Positions 12,301 through 25,000 of a stretch of 64,000 nucleotides of DNA are shown in pieces. The DNA comes from Liolophura sinensis (taxonomy: Eukaryota > Mollusca > Polyplacophora > Chitonida > Chitonidae): NCBI RefSeq assembly GCF_032854445.1, contig NC_088303.1, positions 19,227,501 through 19,291,500 of the forward strand, read 5' to 3'. The translations under genes were made by a program, and so were the position numbers. Each line of letters begins with the position of its first letter. Within the stretch, counting starts at the first letter, position 1. The notes beneath the pieces are model-generated. The model saw only the letters and a program-made list of their open reading frames with translations. It searched no databases and was not told where the DNA came from.

Positions 12301-13084
12301 TACAAAACGTGATATTTCTTACAAGCATACATGTTTCTAGGGGGAACGAAATACTAGTTGACCAAAATGAAAATTCATCTCAAAATCTCAAAAATCGGTA
12401 ACAGATTAAAACAATGTTGCCATAAAGATGTATAGTGGATGACATTAAGGCACTGCAAATGTACATGTACATATATGTGCACGAGTCATCAACCATTAAG
12501 AACAACAGACAAGAGTACAAAAACAAAAGATGCGAAACAAGTTAGCATGTTCATGTACATTGCAGGTAAAGAAATGATTGACGCTATATACCAAAAATAT
12601 CTCACACAGAAAAGTACCACAGTAAGAAAGTGAGAAAAAAACAATACTAGATGAAGATGAAATCATCTTGCATGTAAACAGTTGTTTTCATAAAGAGCAT
12701 TACCATCTATCTCTGCAAACTCAATCACATGTCAGAACGTTTGCAGAAGTCACATCCAAAATCTGTCTGCTGACAAAAGATGCTGCCATTCAATAACAAA
12801 GTTTTTAAACAAACCATAAGAAAATGAAAACATGGGAGTGAAACCCTTGCTGCAATGTTAAAAAACATGTCCTACAGTGGACTCAATCTCTCAATGGCCA
12901 CTCAAGAATCTAAACATAACAGCTTAAGGAATTGGGCATATAAGATGTGTAAAAGTAATACTGAAAGCATCACCTGGCAGCATTCGAAAGTCACCTGGAT
13001 AAAATTCTTGAATATGAAAATAAAGATGACTGAGTCCTGAATGACAGAAAGTCTCCATTCACCAATCTTTGTACTTGATCGTCA
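9302..13084. other. Convergent intergenic stretch; PSMD7 3' UTR and probable POGLUT2 3' UTR
   Basis: PSMD7's 3' UTR probably ends just past AATAAA at 9549-9554. From there to the POGLUT2 stop at 13085 the sequence is AT-rich, with no supported coding segment and no recognised SINE. A minus-strand AATAAA (TTTATT at 9780-9785) could end a 3.3-kb POGLUT2 3' UTR about 220 bp from PSMD7's own end. That extent is a guess; RNA reads would settle it. Confidence 0.4.
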
Positions 13085-16000
13085 TTATAACTCTTCTTTC
13101 CTCTGAAAAAGATGAGAATTACATGTAGTTAGCCTCTTTATCTTCTAGAAGATTTACACTTCTGATTCATTTGACTTGTTTAACTCTGTACTCTAGAATT
13201 TTAAGGTCTTGATCATCCTGCTCTTGATCCTGGGGTGTATTTTTATAAATTCAATGCAGATATTGATATTTTCAATATATATATATATATATATTAATTT
13301 ATTTATTTATTTGAATGGTGTTTTATGCCACTTTCAATATATAAGATAGTAATCAGTTTTGTAAGTGTAGCAATCTGAAGTGTTTCTGGTAAACCACCAA
13401 CCTTTGGCAAGTTACTGGCTAACTTTCAACAGTGTGAGGCACACCATATCAGCATAAGTCAAATTGTCTTCAACAACTGATAAACTGTGCAAATGGCTTC
13501 ATCAGCACTGTCAACTGCTTATTACACACACAGCCTTATGAACAACAGAAGTAAACATTCTTGTCCAGGGCGAGGTAAGAATCCACTGCCAGGGTTGGGT
13601 GTCACTCACCTTACCATTAAGCCACATGATATTTGAATTTAAGACCTACAATCTATACAGGACGAAATACAGCTATTTATTATAAAAATTAGTTTATTTA
13701 TTTATTTATTTGATTGGTGTTTTAAGCCATACTTAAGAATATTACACTAATGCAATAGCGGCTAGCATTATGGTGGGAGGAAATTGGACAGAGCCCAGGG
13801 AAAACCCACGACCATCCGCTGGCAGACCTTTCTATGGACTAGAACTCACAGCGGCCGCATTGGTAAGAGGCTCCTGGTCATTGCTCTGAAATGATGCTTT
13901 GACTCACCTTTTTCTTGCGCCTGGTGCAGTCACAGTAAGCATCATGGCCATCTGGCTGTGGCACTAGCTCAAATCCATCAGCTGATTGTGGTGCAGACTT
14001 CTGAAGCTTGGCAAACTTCTGCAAAACAAAAACCATTTTATAAATGAAAATATTGTAACTTATGAAAATTAAGACTGACAGTAGGCTGCTTCTTAAGGTT
14101 ATTAATATTAAGACTTAAATCCACCCTATTATATTTAAGGCATTCAATTTATTTTTAGAACTTAGGAAAGCAACTAGAAGCTACATAAATTCTTATCATT
14201 TAACCTTGCTTTGAAGATCTGCCGAATTTATGACCTCCACTCCCTCCCCGCCAACCCCAATCCACAACCACCCTTAGCATGTTGGGTGAGCCCTGAATCA
14301 ACTATGATAATAACTGGACCACTATGTCCAACAACCTTGAAGTGCTACTTCATTTTCAACAGAAACTGGGTTGAAATATTAAAAGAATTCACTGTATAAA
14401 GGAAACCCTAAGGAAAAAGATTTCGAATGAATGATCCTATTTAATCCCCTTAAATCAAGAGTCCCCAAAAAACAAAATCTTCAGCAGTTTCCATACAATT
14501 TTCCTCATGAGATGTGATAATAATCCTTACATGACCTGAATCAAGCAGCTATTAAACTGAATAAGGCACTTTATGCTGGAAGGGTGCAAAGAGCTTTGAA
14601 AGTACAGCATGATTTGTGGCTAAACGTCCGCATGAGCGATGCCATGAGTTCTTGAGTAACATCATGTTAGGCAAACATAGAAATTTGAAACAAACCAGTT
14701 TCGCTTCTGTAGGATGAGATGAAACCTTGAATATACGTTTTAATACACTGTAATTTTTTTTCTACAATTTAGCACAACTCTATCCTTATTATTTAACCTT
14801 ACGTTTAAAAACACAGAGGTTTTGACACAAGTGTAGCTCTTTAATATGATTGGAGTGGACAACGCGTCAACACAATTTATATGCATCAAATCTGCTAACA
14901 TTACATCTCCTCCTAGGGTGTAATATGTTGACTGTACACAAAGTTTGACAATTGTAAGCCGAGCAGATCAGAGTTAAAATGGATCTTAGCATGGACAGAC
15001 TTGAAAGATGCTAGATCCCCTGATACTGCTTGGCAACAGGAGAATAAATACATCTACACCTTGTCACACATCCTGAATATGTACTGCATTCCCTGTTTTC
15101 AGTCTTACCTGGAACAGTATCACATGGTAGCAAAATATACTAGAAGGTTGGAGATTCTGGCGGACAAACTCCTGGCCGTTTTTCGCAATTTCTTTGGCCT
15201 GAAATGATGATCAGAAAGTTAAATTGTGAAACAGTGATGGTTAATCATCATAGCCTGAAAGTCCATCACATTTTTGCTGCTGTTCAGTTGCACTGTAATG
15301 CTTCCTTAGAAACATCCAAGATGAGGCATGCCGTACAAATGTATCTGCATTTACACCTTAAAGTGAAAGACAGTACCTTACCTATGTTTATATCCACTAA
15401 AAGACTACCATTCAGGACCATAGAGGAAGACCAGTCAAATAAGAATATTGTGCTGACAGATTAAGTCTTCATCACTCACAAATGTTATGTTTTATTGCTT
15501 CAATTACATACAAATTTTACCAACTTTTATGCATTGTACTTTCAATGTGTGTCAGTATATAGGCTGGTCAAAATACAACCAGTGCATGTAGGTAGTGCAG
15601 TATGTACCTTATGAACGAAAGACCAGTGTCAATTAACAGACTTACCTCATCGTCATGGTCCTTGGCCCATTTCAACTTGTCTAATAAGTTACTGAGATCC
15701 CGCTTAAAAGGAACATAATGTACATCTGGTACCAAATCTCTGTAGAAAAACTCGTAGTAGGATGACTCTTGTTTCAAGACTAGTGAGTCTCCTGCTAAAA
15801 GATAAGGCAACCGATATGCTGCCACTGTCCCATCAATGTTGACCTGGTATTTGTACTGGAACAATAAAGCATGCACAAAAACATATGTGATAATAGCATT
15901 TTAAAACCATTATGTAATGGGGGATTGGGGGGATCCTCAGTGTTGTTAACTGTTTACTGTCACCAAGATCCCACAAGCCGTGAAAGCCGGGGGATTTACA

Positions 16001-19000
16001 AATTCCCACACCAATGCTGGGTTTGAACCCACACCTCTGGTGTTCAAGCAATTGAAAAGCAATCACCTCCGGTCATTAGACCAAAGCCTGTTCCCACAAG
16101 ATTATGGGCTAACCCACAACTGTACTTTCCCTCTTCAGTTGTAAATGATTATCACTTGCAGTGTAAAGTTGTTTGATCACTGGTTCAAATGTGAACAGGG
16201 CCTCTTCTGTAATAAAACAATAAGGGTCTTCCCACTCTTTATGAACATCTGTAACTGTGTGACTTAAGGGAGCTTCTGACAGAGTTTCTAACACTTTCAA
16301 ATCATTATACCAGGAAACTTGTTTGAACACAAATTATGTATCTTCAGAAAATGTCACAAACAGAGATGTAAGATGTGCGCAGTTAAGGTACACATGCAAA
16401 TGTACAATTGCAACACATTAATATGATAAAATACTAAAATACGCACCTTAAAAAAATCAAAGAATGATACAGATTTGACAAGTTTTCCATATTTTTCTTC
16501 ATTTTTGGGAAAGAAGAACATGTGTGTGAGAGCAGCATCTATAAGGTCCGGGTGTTTCCTGGCCATGACTGTCAGTTGCAGCCTTTCTTCTCTACTATCA
16601 CGACCTCGCCAAAATGCCTTCTGTGTCTTCTCCTCCCACTTTGGTCCTGTGTTAGCTTGCACAGCGAAGAGGTCCAGGGTGGTTCTGAAAGGTGCAGAAA
16701 CAAATTGGCAATATGTGACATGGCGACCTTGGTGGGGTTTGAATCAACGACTCTGAGGCCTGGGCTTACTTGCCAATGCATTAATTCCATCATATTGTAT
16801 GGAGGAGTCTCTGATATCATTTTTTGATAGGTCGAATTAATACAAATCTTCCCAACTTTTCAAGCACTCACTCTGTTACACAGTAAGCTGGCATCACAAT
16901 ACAGTGTAGATCTGATGGGTCACACAAGTACAAACCTTCCCAGCATTTCAAGTGTTGACTCCGTCACATCATAAGTAGGCATGGCAATATCTCTGATGGG
17001 TCATACAAGTACAAACCTTCCCCGTATTTCAAGTACTGACTCCATCACATCGTATGTAGGCACTACAACATCTCTTGTATCATTTGATAAGTCATACAAG
17101 TACAAACCTTCCCAGCATTTCAAGTGTTGACTCCATCACACAGTAAGCTGGCATTACAATATCTCTGACGAGTCATACAAGTACAAACCTTCCCAGCATT
17201 TCAAGTGTTGACTCCATCACACAGTAAGCTGGCATTACAATATCTCTGATAGGTCATACGAGTACAAACCTTCCCAACATTTCAAGTGTTGACTCCATCA
17301 CACAGTAAGCTGGCCTGACAATATCTCTGATAGGTCATACGAGTACAAACCTTCCCAGCATTTCAAGTGTTGACTCCATCACACAGTAAGTTGGCATTAC
17401 AATATCTCTGATGGGTCACACAAGTACAAACCTTCCCAGCATTTCAAGTGTTGACTCCGTCACATCATAAGTAGGCATTACAATATCTCTGATAGGTCAT
17501 ACGAGTACAAACCTTCCCAGGATTTCAAGTGTTTACTCCATCACACAGTAAGGTGGCCTGACAATATCTCTGATAGGTCATACGAGTACAAACCTTCCCA
17601 GCATTTCAACTACTGACTCCATCACACAGTAAGTTGGCATTACAATATCTCTGATGGGTCACACAAGTACAAACCTTCCCAGCATTTCAAGTGTTGACTC
17701 CGTCACATCATAAGTAGGCATTACAATATCTCTGATAGGTCATACGAGTAAAAACCTTCCCAGCATTTCAAGTATTGATTCCATCACATCGTATGTAGGC
17801 ACTACAACATCTCTTGTATCATTTGATAAGTCATACGAGTACAAACCTTCCTAGCATTTCAAGTGTTGACTCCATCACACAGTAAGCTGGCATTACAATA
17901 TCTCTGGTGGGTCAAATGAGTACAAACCTTCCCAACATTTCAAGTGCTCACTCCGTTACACAATAAGCTGGCATTACAATATCTCTGATGGCTCAAATGA
18001 GTACAAACCTTCCCAGCATTTCAAGCGTTGACTCCGTCACATCGTATGTAGGCATGACAATATCTCTAGTATCATTTGAGCCACACCAGGAAAACAAAGG
18101 TATAGGACTCTCACTAATCTTCCTCTTCTCCAATGGCCAGTCACCTAGATTTGTGAAAAATTCCATGTTGGGCAGAGTCACCTGTAAAAGACATACAAAA
18201 TTTTCTAATTAAATGATTAAGGCAAATTAAAGAGAATTTCTGAAGCAAAACATACAAGTTTCACTTAAACTTACTCTGGTAAAATGAGAGTTGCAAGTGA
18301 ATTTAAAACCTCACATGTAAAAAAAAAAAGCAGTTTTAGGGACAAATTAAGGTTATAAAATATTCCTTTTGGGACGTAACTCACGTTTTTACAGGAGGAT
18401 ATTATCTGTTGAAATGAGTAATGGTGACGTTTGAAAATTTAGCTCAAATACTACTTGTATGTGTTCCTTTACAGTATTTATAATGTACTAAAGTCTGCAT
18501 TTCCTGGGATTTGCAAAAGGACAATCAATGATAGAATCACATTTTGTAGTCTGTGCAGAATACCCTGCCATCTCAGAGACAACCTGTGGATTACACATCA
18601 GGTCACATACACTTCAACCATCCTTACCTTTCTGGTAATAGACAAAAGGATGTTATCCATAAACATCTTGAAACCTACATGCTGACCATATGTTTTTCTG
18701 TAAATCTGAAATTTAATGAACAGGTTGAAATATGTTATGGTTCAGTTGATAGGTCTAACATCATCTGTAAGATTTTCAAAAAACCAGAGTGCCAGAGAAA
18801 ACCAGCATGCCAGGAAGAAACCAGAGTAACCAGAGTGCCAGGAGAAAACCAGCATGCCAGGAAGAAACCAGAGTAACCAGAGTGCCAGGAGAAAACCATA
18901 GCATCAGGAAGAAACCACTGAACTCTGACAGATATACTGACAGAGACACTGCTGAAACAGTGAAAACTGGCATGGAAAATGCTACCTCAATGAACAAGGT

Positions 19001-22000
19001 CCTGACATTTGCAACAATAAAGAGCTTTAACCATCTGAGCCACCCACTAGCTACCTATCTCCTCAACCTTTCCTTCCCAATTGAAAAAGCAACTTTCAGC
19101 TCACTTTTGCATGTTCTTAATATGCCTTCGGAGATAAAACTATATCAGTTTTTTTGGCCAGTTTAGGGTCTTCACAAAAACGTATAACTTTATGAAACTG
19201 CATGGACTAATGCTCTGAAAATATGTTTGAATCACAAAGGTATGTATACAAGGAGGAACAACTCAAGCTCTTCAAAGTGCTCAATGTGCGATACCGTCAC
19301 AGCAGGACTCGGGATTTGATTTACCAGTGGATTAGCCAGTCTGCCTTGTGCCAGGTCTTCACGCATGCGTTCTAGAGACTATAGCAGCTTGTGATGCCTG
19401 GGGCAAAAAGAATGCACCCAGTCATGTGTCGCTTGCTCACAACAGACGACATTCCCGTCTGGTGGGAGTTGGAATTGCCCACATTCCATTTCAATGCACG
19501 AAAGTTTATTATCCCCTGCCACGATGGTACACTATAGAATGCTGCCCTTGCAAATGTCTCCATAAGCAATGGTTCACGGATTATACAGACAAACATTAGC
19601 AGGAAGCTTATAAACATTCAGCAGAGGCGTGTATTCACAGCAGGTAATCCTCTTCAGAGAGTTATTTTTTTAAGATCAGTGGGACTGAAATAATAAATAA
19701 CTTCAAGAAATATGGGAATGTAGTGTCTACAAAAACTTGGTAAGCAACCGCTCATGGGGTGCTAAATTGCCACATGTGCACATTCAATTAAGTATTTCCC
19801 CGATCTTGTTTTTCTAAACTATAGACTGTTAGTTGTGCGGAAATGTGCGTTTATGAAACTCAAACATGACCAGTTTTGGATATTTTTGAAAAAGGTCCAC
19901 ATATATCAAATGATCAGTTTTCTCAATTTTCAGTCATCTTTAAAAAAAATTGAGCTCCCGAGACCATAACCTGTCAGCCACTTGTAAAACATAATTTTAC
20001 CACACTATGTACACCATAAAATAGTGAAAAAATAAAAGATTTTCCCGACAGATCAATAAATATGCCTGTCCTTTACATACTATGTTGTCCGATACAATAG
20101 TCCTATAGATGTGATTAAAATGCTCACTTAGACGCACAAATAAGACCTTACTACATCTACATGTTGTGCGCAGAATTTGGAGTTCACGCTTTTTACTCAA
20201 AGTAAGTGTGCATGACAGGATCCCTTTCGAGGCAGTTCACCCTAAGCCCCGCTCGCAGACGCCATGTGAGGCGCAGTATCATACATTGGACATCAAAGGC
20301 TGCCTGACCGCGCGAGCGACCAAACTGCAATGCAAAAGAGTTTTAAGTTCAAACTCCTTTGACGTTATATGGTATAAAAAAAAAAGTCGTACTGTATCAT
20401 GTGGTTTGAAAATGTCAGACAACCTTTGTTGACATTAATTTACCAATCACTTATCTCACTGTGTTCCAGAGGGACAACAGACCTCTCTTTGTGTTAGAAT
20501 CTTCTCAAGTTCAAAAATGTTCAGTCCTTGATTTTCTCCATCATTCGACAACTCTAAATAATGTTTGTGAAACTTTCTTCAGTCGCCCATGTTATAGCAC
20601 ATGCGGTCAATAATAGTTGCCTAACATTCTTCACAGCTTACATAGTACAGTAGGACCTCTTTACCTTTCGCTATAAAAGAGTTCTAACTTGAAAGGGAGC
20701 ACACATCTCAAATATTCAACTCAGGGCTCTTTTTAACCCCCTGCCTGTTAAATCCCATGGCTTATTCACAATCTCTTACCTTGTTGTCAATAATTCTGTA
20801 CTGACACAAACTATGCATTCCAGCCTTGTTGAACCTATTAATAGCACTGTTGGCCACTGCATCTGTATCAACAGTTGTAAAGGGAGATAAATCTTCCTCA
20901 ATCTGACTGTAGGTCTTTGGGCAGTTCATCGTCTTGAGCCACTTGGTTATATCTTTAGCAGGGCAATAACATTTCTCATGGTACACCATGCCTGAAAAGT
21001 ACAAAAAACAGATCATAATCTAAATGGATTCCCACAGATTAACTCTTAACACATTTTTAATCTCTGTTACCATAGTCAATAACTGTGGTGAAGCCATACA
21101 AGTGAATACTTGACTGGTAACATACCAGACATATCATGAATATTATAATTACACGAGTCCAGTAAGTTTGATGGATGGATGATCACAGAACACAGGGACA
21201 GGCACCCCTGGGCTCAAGCTCTTGACAAAGGAGTTGGATTTCTAACAGCTATCTATCCTGATCTGACAAGGGTTCCGGAGCCCACTAATGGTGGGGACGT
21301 ATTATGTTTCTGTGTCTTTATTATTTAACTACCTATAAGGTGAAGCTCAGGTGACTATCTTTTTGTGTGTGACTATCAGCAAGGTGCCTGCGACTGTCTT
21401 CACAGACAAAGGACATACATTGACCATGAACTCTAAACTCAGCTATATATACCTACATGTAGCCCAAATATTGAGTGTTTTTGTACTGGCATGCCTTAAT
21501 ATAATTTTCAGCATCTTCAAAGTTTAAAGCTGTAAATGGGTGCACTGAACTGGAATGCTGTGTCACAGTTTTACAAATAAACAAATCTAAAATCTACCTA
21601 ACTGAAAACTTCAGGATATCATTAAGGCAGTAGGGGACTAACAATATAATAATAATATTAACGTATTTATTTTCTGTATTACTGATCTTTCCTGAAGCCC
21701 TTGTTAAACCTTTAGACAACCATACACCCACATTTACAAAACATACATGTATATGTAGCCTACAACCAAAACTTAACTTGTGTTTTTCAGGCATCACAGG
21801 CAGGAAATGTAGGGCAATCATAACCTGAAGTTCTCTTCTAACCCAAGGTCCAAAGTGCAATGATAACCTTAAAATTAAGAGCTGAATGCTGCTTGTTTCA
21901 GTCATATTTTAAAACTCCGATGGTTATTTTAAAGCAATGGTTTGCTGCGACTATCAAGCCAATTGGGTCACATTTTAGGACCTTGGCTGCAGCATAAACT

Positions 22001-25000
22001 CAAGTTATTTATCAGGTGGTTTTACTCCAAGCACTCTAGATTCCTCCACACATAAACCTAACTACTAATGCATAAATTATATATATATGTAAATGTATAA
22101 ATGTATACTAAAGATCTCAGTTAGTAAAGTATTGTAAGGGCTGGATCACTGTTCCTTTTTTTTTTGTTTTTTTGTTTTTTTTGTTTGGAGTGTATTCTAC
22201 TGGGTAAGATTCAAGTTAGTACTATTTTGTCCCTAAAAGTAAAGTAAGTCCTACTGTATCATGTGATTTGTAAAACATGTTAGGCAACTTTGATCATATT
22301 CATTTATCGATCACCTGTCTCATCATGTTCTGGTGACACAAATGAGGCTTCCTTAAGAGATTTTTTACGTCCACAAAAGCTTAAATCCTAAATTTTTTCA
22401 CCTGCACTAAACAGCTGTTTTGTGAACTGATCAAATCAAAAATACATGCCGAACATTTCTGACAGGTCACATCGCAGAGTACAACTTTTTTTCTCTTTAA
22501 AGGATAAAGGAGTTTGAACTCAAAACTCCCCTATTGATTACAACACTTTAAAGGTACAATATGTCATCTCTCATGTTACTCAAGTTTTCTTAGCGTCAGA
22601 TGCGGGAGAGAAAACAAAAAGAGCAACTCTCCAGGTGTCCATCAGTTCTTTAATCTCCCTAACTTATTGACAACATTTTTCACGTCAATATACCCCCCGC
22701 GGCTGAGACTGCCTTCATGTCAGATGTATCAATTGTACACACGTACTTCATCTTGTGGAATCGGGATCTTCTCACCACAGCCAACTCTTTATACCTTAGA
22801 TAAAGCTCTGTCTTTCAGCAAATCCCCACCCAGATGTGACAGGGAAAGATTAGCAACTGTGACATGACTTATTAAAGAGAGCTGAGTCTCCATTACCTCC
22901 TTCTATGTGACTGCAGTTAGGAAACAAAAGGACAACCAAACCCAGCTGTTTACGGAGAATCAATAAGTGAGGCACACAAGAAGTTTCATATGGACTGGTT
23001 ACTGTAATTTCCATGTATTATATACCCACACATACATGTAACTGTATCTTAAAGCAGCTGTGTGTTATAATACATGTACATTATGATCATATATATGGTA
23101 TATACTCTAATTCATAAACCTTTTCGCATATGAAAAAGCAAACTTTCAGTGTAATTTATGCACATTTTAATTTAATTTAAGAAGCAAAACTACAATCTTT
23201 GAATTGGCCCATTTCAGGGCTTCACAAAAAGTATAATTTTATCAGTGAACAGAGACTAATGCCTTCAGAATATGCTTGAAGAAATACCTTGCAAACATGC
23301 AGAAAGGTTGAAGAATTTCAGAAATAAATGTTCAAACCATATACATTGTTATCAATACAAGGCCTAATTTCTTAAAATCTTCTTCATTAATACCCTTTGA
23401 GTATGATAACTTGAACTAAGATGTAGAAAGTGTTGAAAACTATATGGCTTGCTTGCTTGACGTTTTACCTTCTACTTCACAATTTTTTAGTCATATGACA
23501 ACATTTGTACATATTCTGTGTCTTCGTATGGAAGGGCAAGTTCATGCCGTCAAAGTGCTACCCCCACTAAAGTATCATGCCTAAGACACCGGACATGATA
23601 TCCTCACCCAGTCACATTATATGGACACCGAGCCAACCAGTCTTGTTTCCTTGCTCTAACCTCTCAGTGCTGAACGCCAAGCGAAGCAGCAGAATGCACC
23701 ATTTTTTCAGTCTTCGGTATGACCTGATCCGGATTTGATGTGGGATCTCCCGACTTCGAGGCGGAAGCTCTAACCATTAGGCTCCTGAAGAAGTCTTAAT
23801 TACTGGACTAAATATACAATTTAGTAGCGAAGAAATGATTATATTATATCACACATTTTCATACATTACGATATATTGTAAAATGACTAGTTCAAGCTTT
23901 CCTCAAATAATTAGAGATATAGGTCACAGTCAAGATATTCATCACCAAATGTTACTGCCAATATTTACTATTCACATACTACCCTTGTGTTGCATGCAGA
24001 TGACAAAACATGTTAAACTATGAGAACATGTGGCAAAGTCCTTATGTGTCCATGAAGAAGGCAGTCCATGGCCCAGCAGGTACATGTAGGTAATGTAATC
24101 TTAACAAGAAGTATACAGATGCGCAGATAACATCAATTAAGATTAATGATTGATGACATCCTTTGTCATTCTGATACAATCAGCTCAAAGCCTTTCTCTC
24201 AGGTAACACAGAGATAATCAGTCAGGAAGCTCTAGATAGCAAGCAAGACAGTGTACTTTCAGAATTACATAACCTACATATATTAGGTGGAGTTATTTAT
24301 TTATTTGACACTGTGAGTTTGTCCAGCTCATGCTGGTTTCCTCTCTGGCCGTGGCACTGTATCTCAGGAGCCTCGCACCTATGCAGTCGTTGAGAGCTGA
24401 AGCTGACTTCCTCTCTGGTTATACATATACGTGGGAAGGTCTGCCAGCAACCTGTGGATGGTTGTGGGTTTCCCCCGGGCTCTGCCCTGTGTCCTCCCAC
24501 GAGAACACTGGCTACCGTCGTATAAGTGAAATATTCTTAAGTACAACAACAAAAATCAAATAAATAAACTTATTTATTTAATTGCATGGTGTTTTATGCC
24601 GTACTCAATAATATTTCACCTATACCATGGTGGCCAGCATTATGCTGGTAGTAAACCGGGCAGAGTCCAGGGGAAACCCACAACCATATGCAGGTTGCTG
24701 GCAGGCCTTCCCACGTACATGTATAGCCAGAGAGGAAGTCAGCTTCAGCTCACAACGACTACATAGGTTGGAGGCTCCTGAGATACAATGCCACGCTGGC
24801 AAGCTAAACGCTCGGCCATGGAAGCATTGTTGGTATCTGGATACCACCCAGTTACGATAATGTCTCAGCAAACAAAGACAATATAAGAGAACAAGGCGGG
24901 GGGGGGGGGGGGGGGGTAAAATTCTTGTTGATACACCCTGTACCTCACACCCTTCTAGCACACTGACGTAATTATGCTGCCACACTAAATGACTACTGTA

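Noticed and set aside
16475-16827. Overlapping 80-100-codon frames on both strands around 16.5 kb
   Set aside because: They are antisense or out-of-frame shadows of POGLUT2 exon 6 plus a SINE fragment.
19348-19599. 83-codon frame in POGLUT2 intron 3
   Set aside because: No recognisable domain, overlapped by an equally long frame on the other strand, and no conservation signal I can see.
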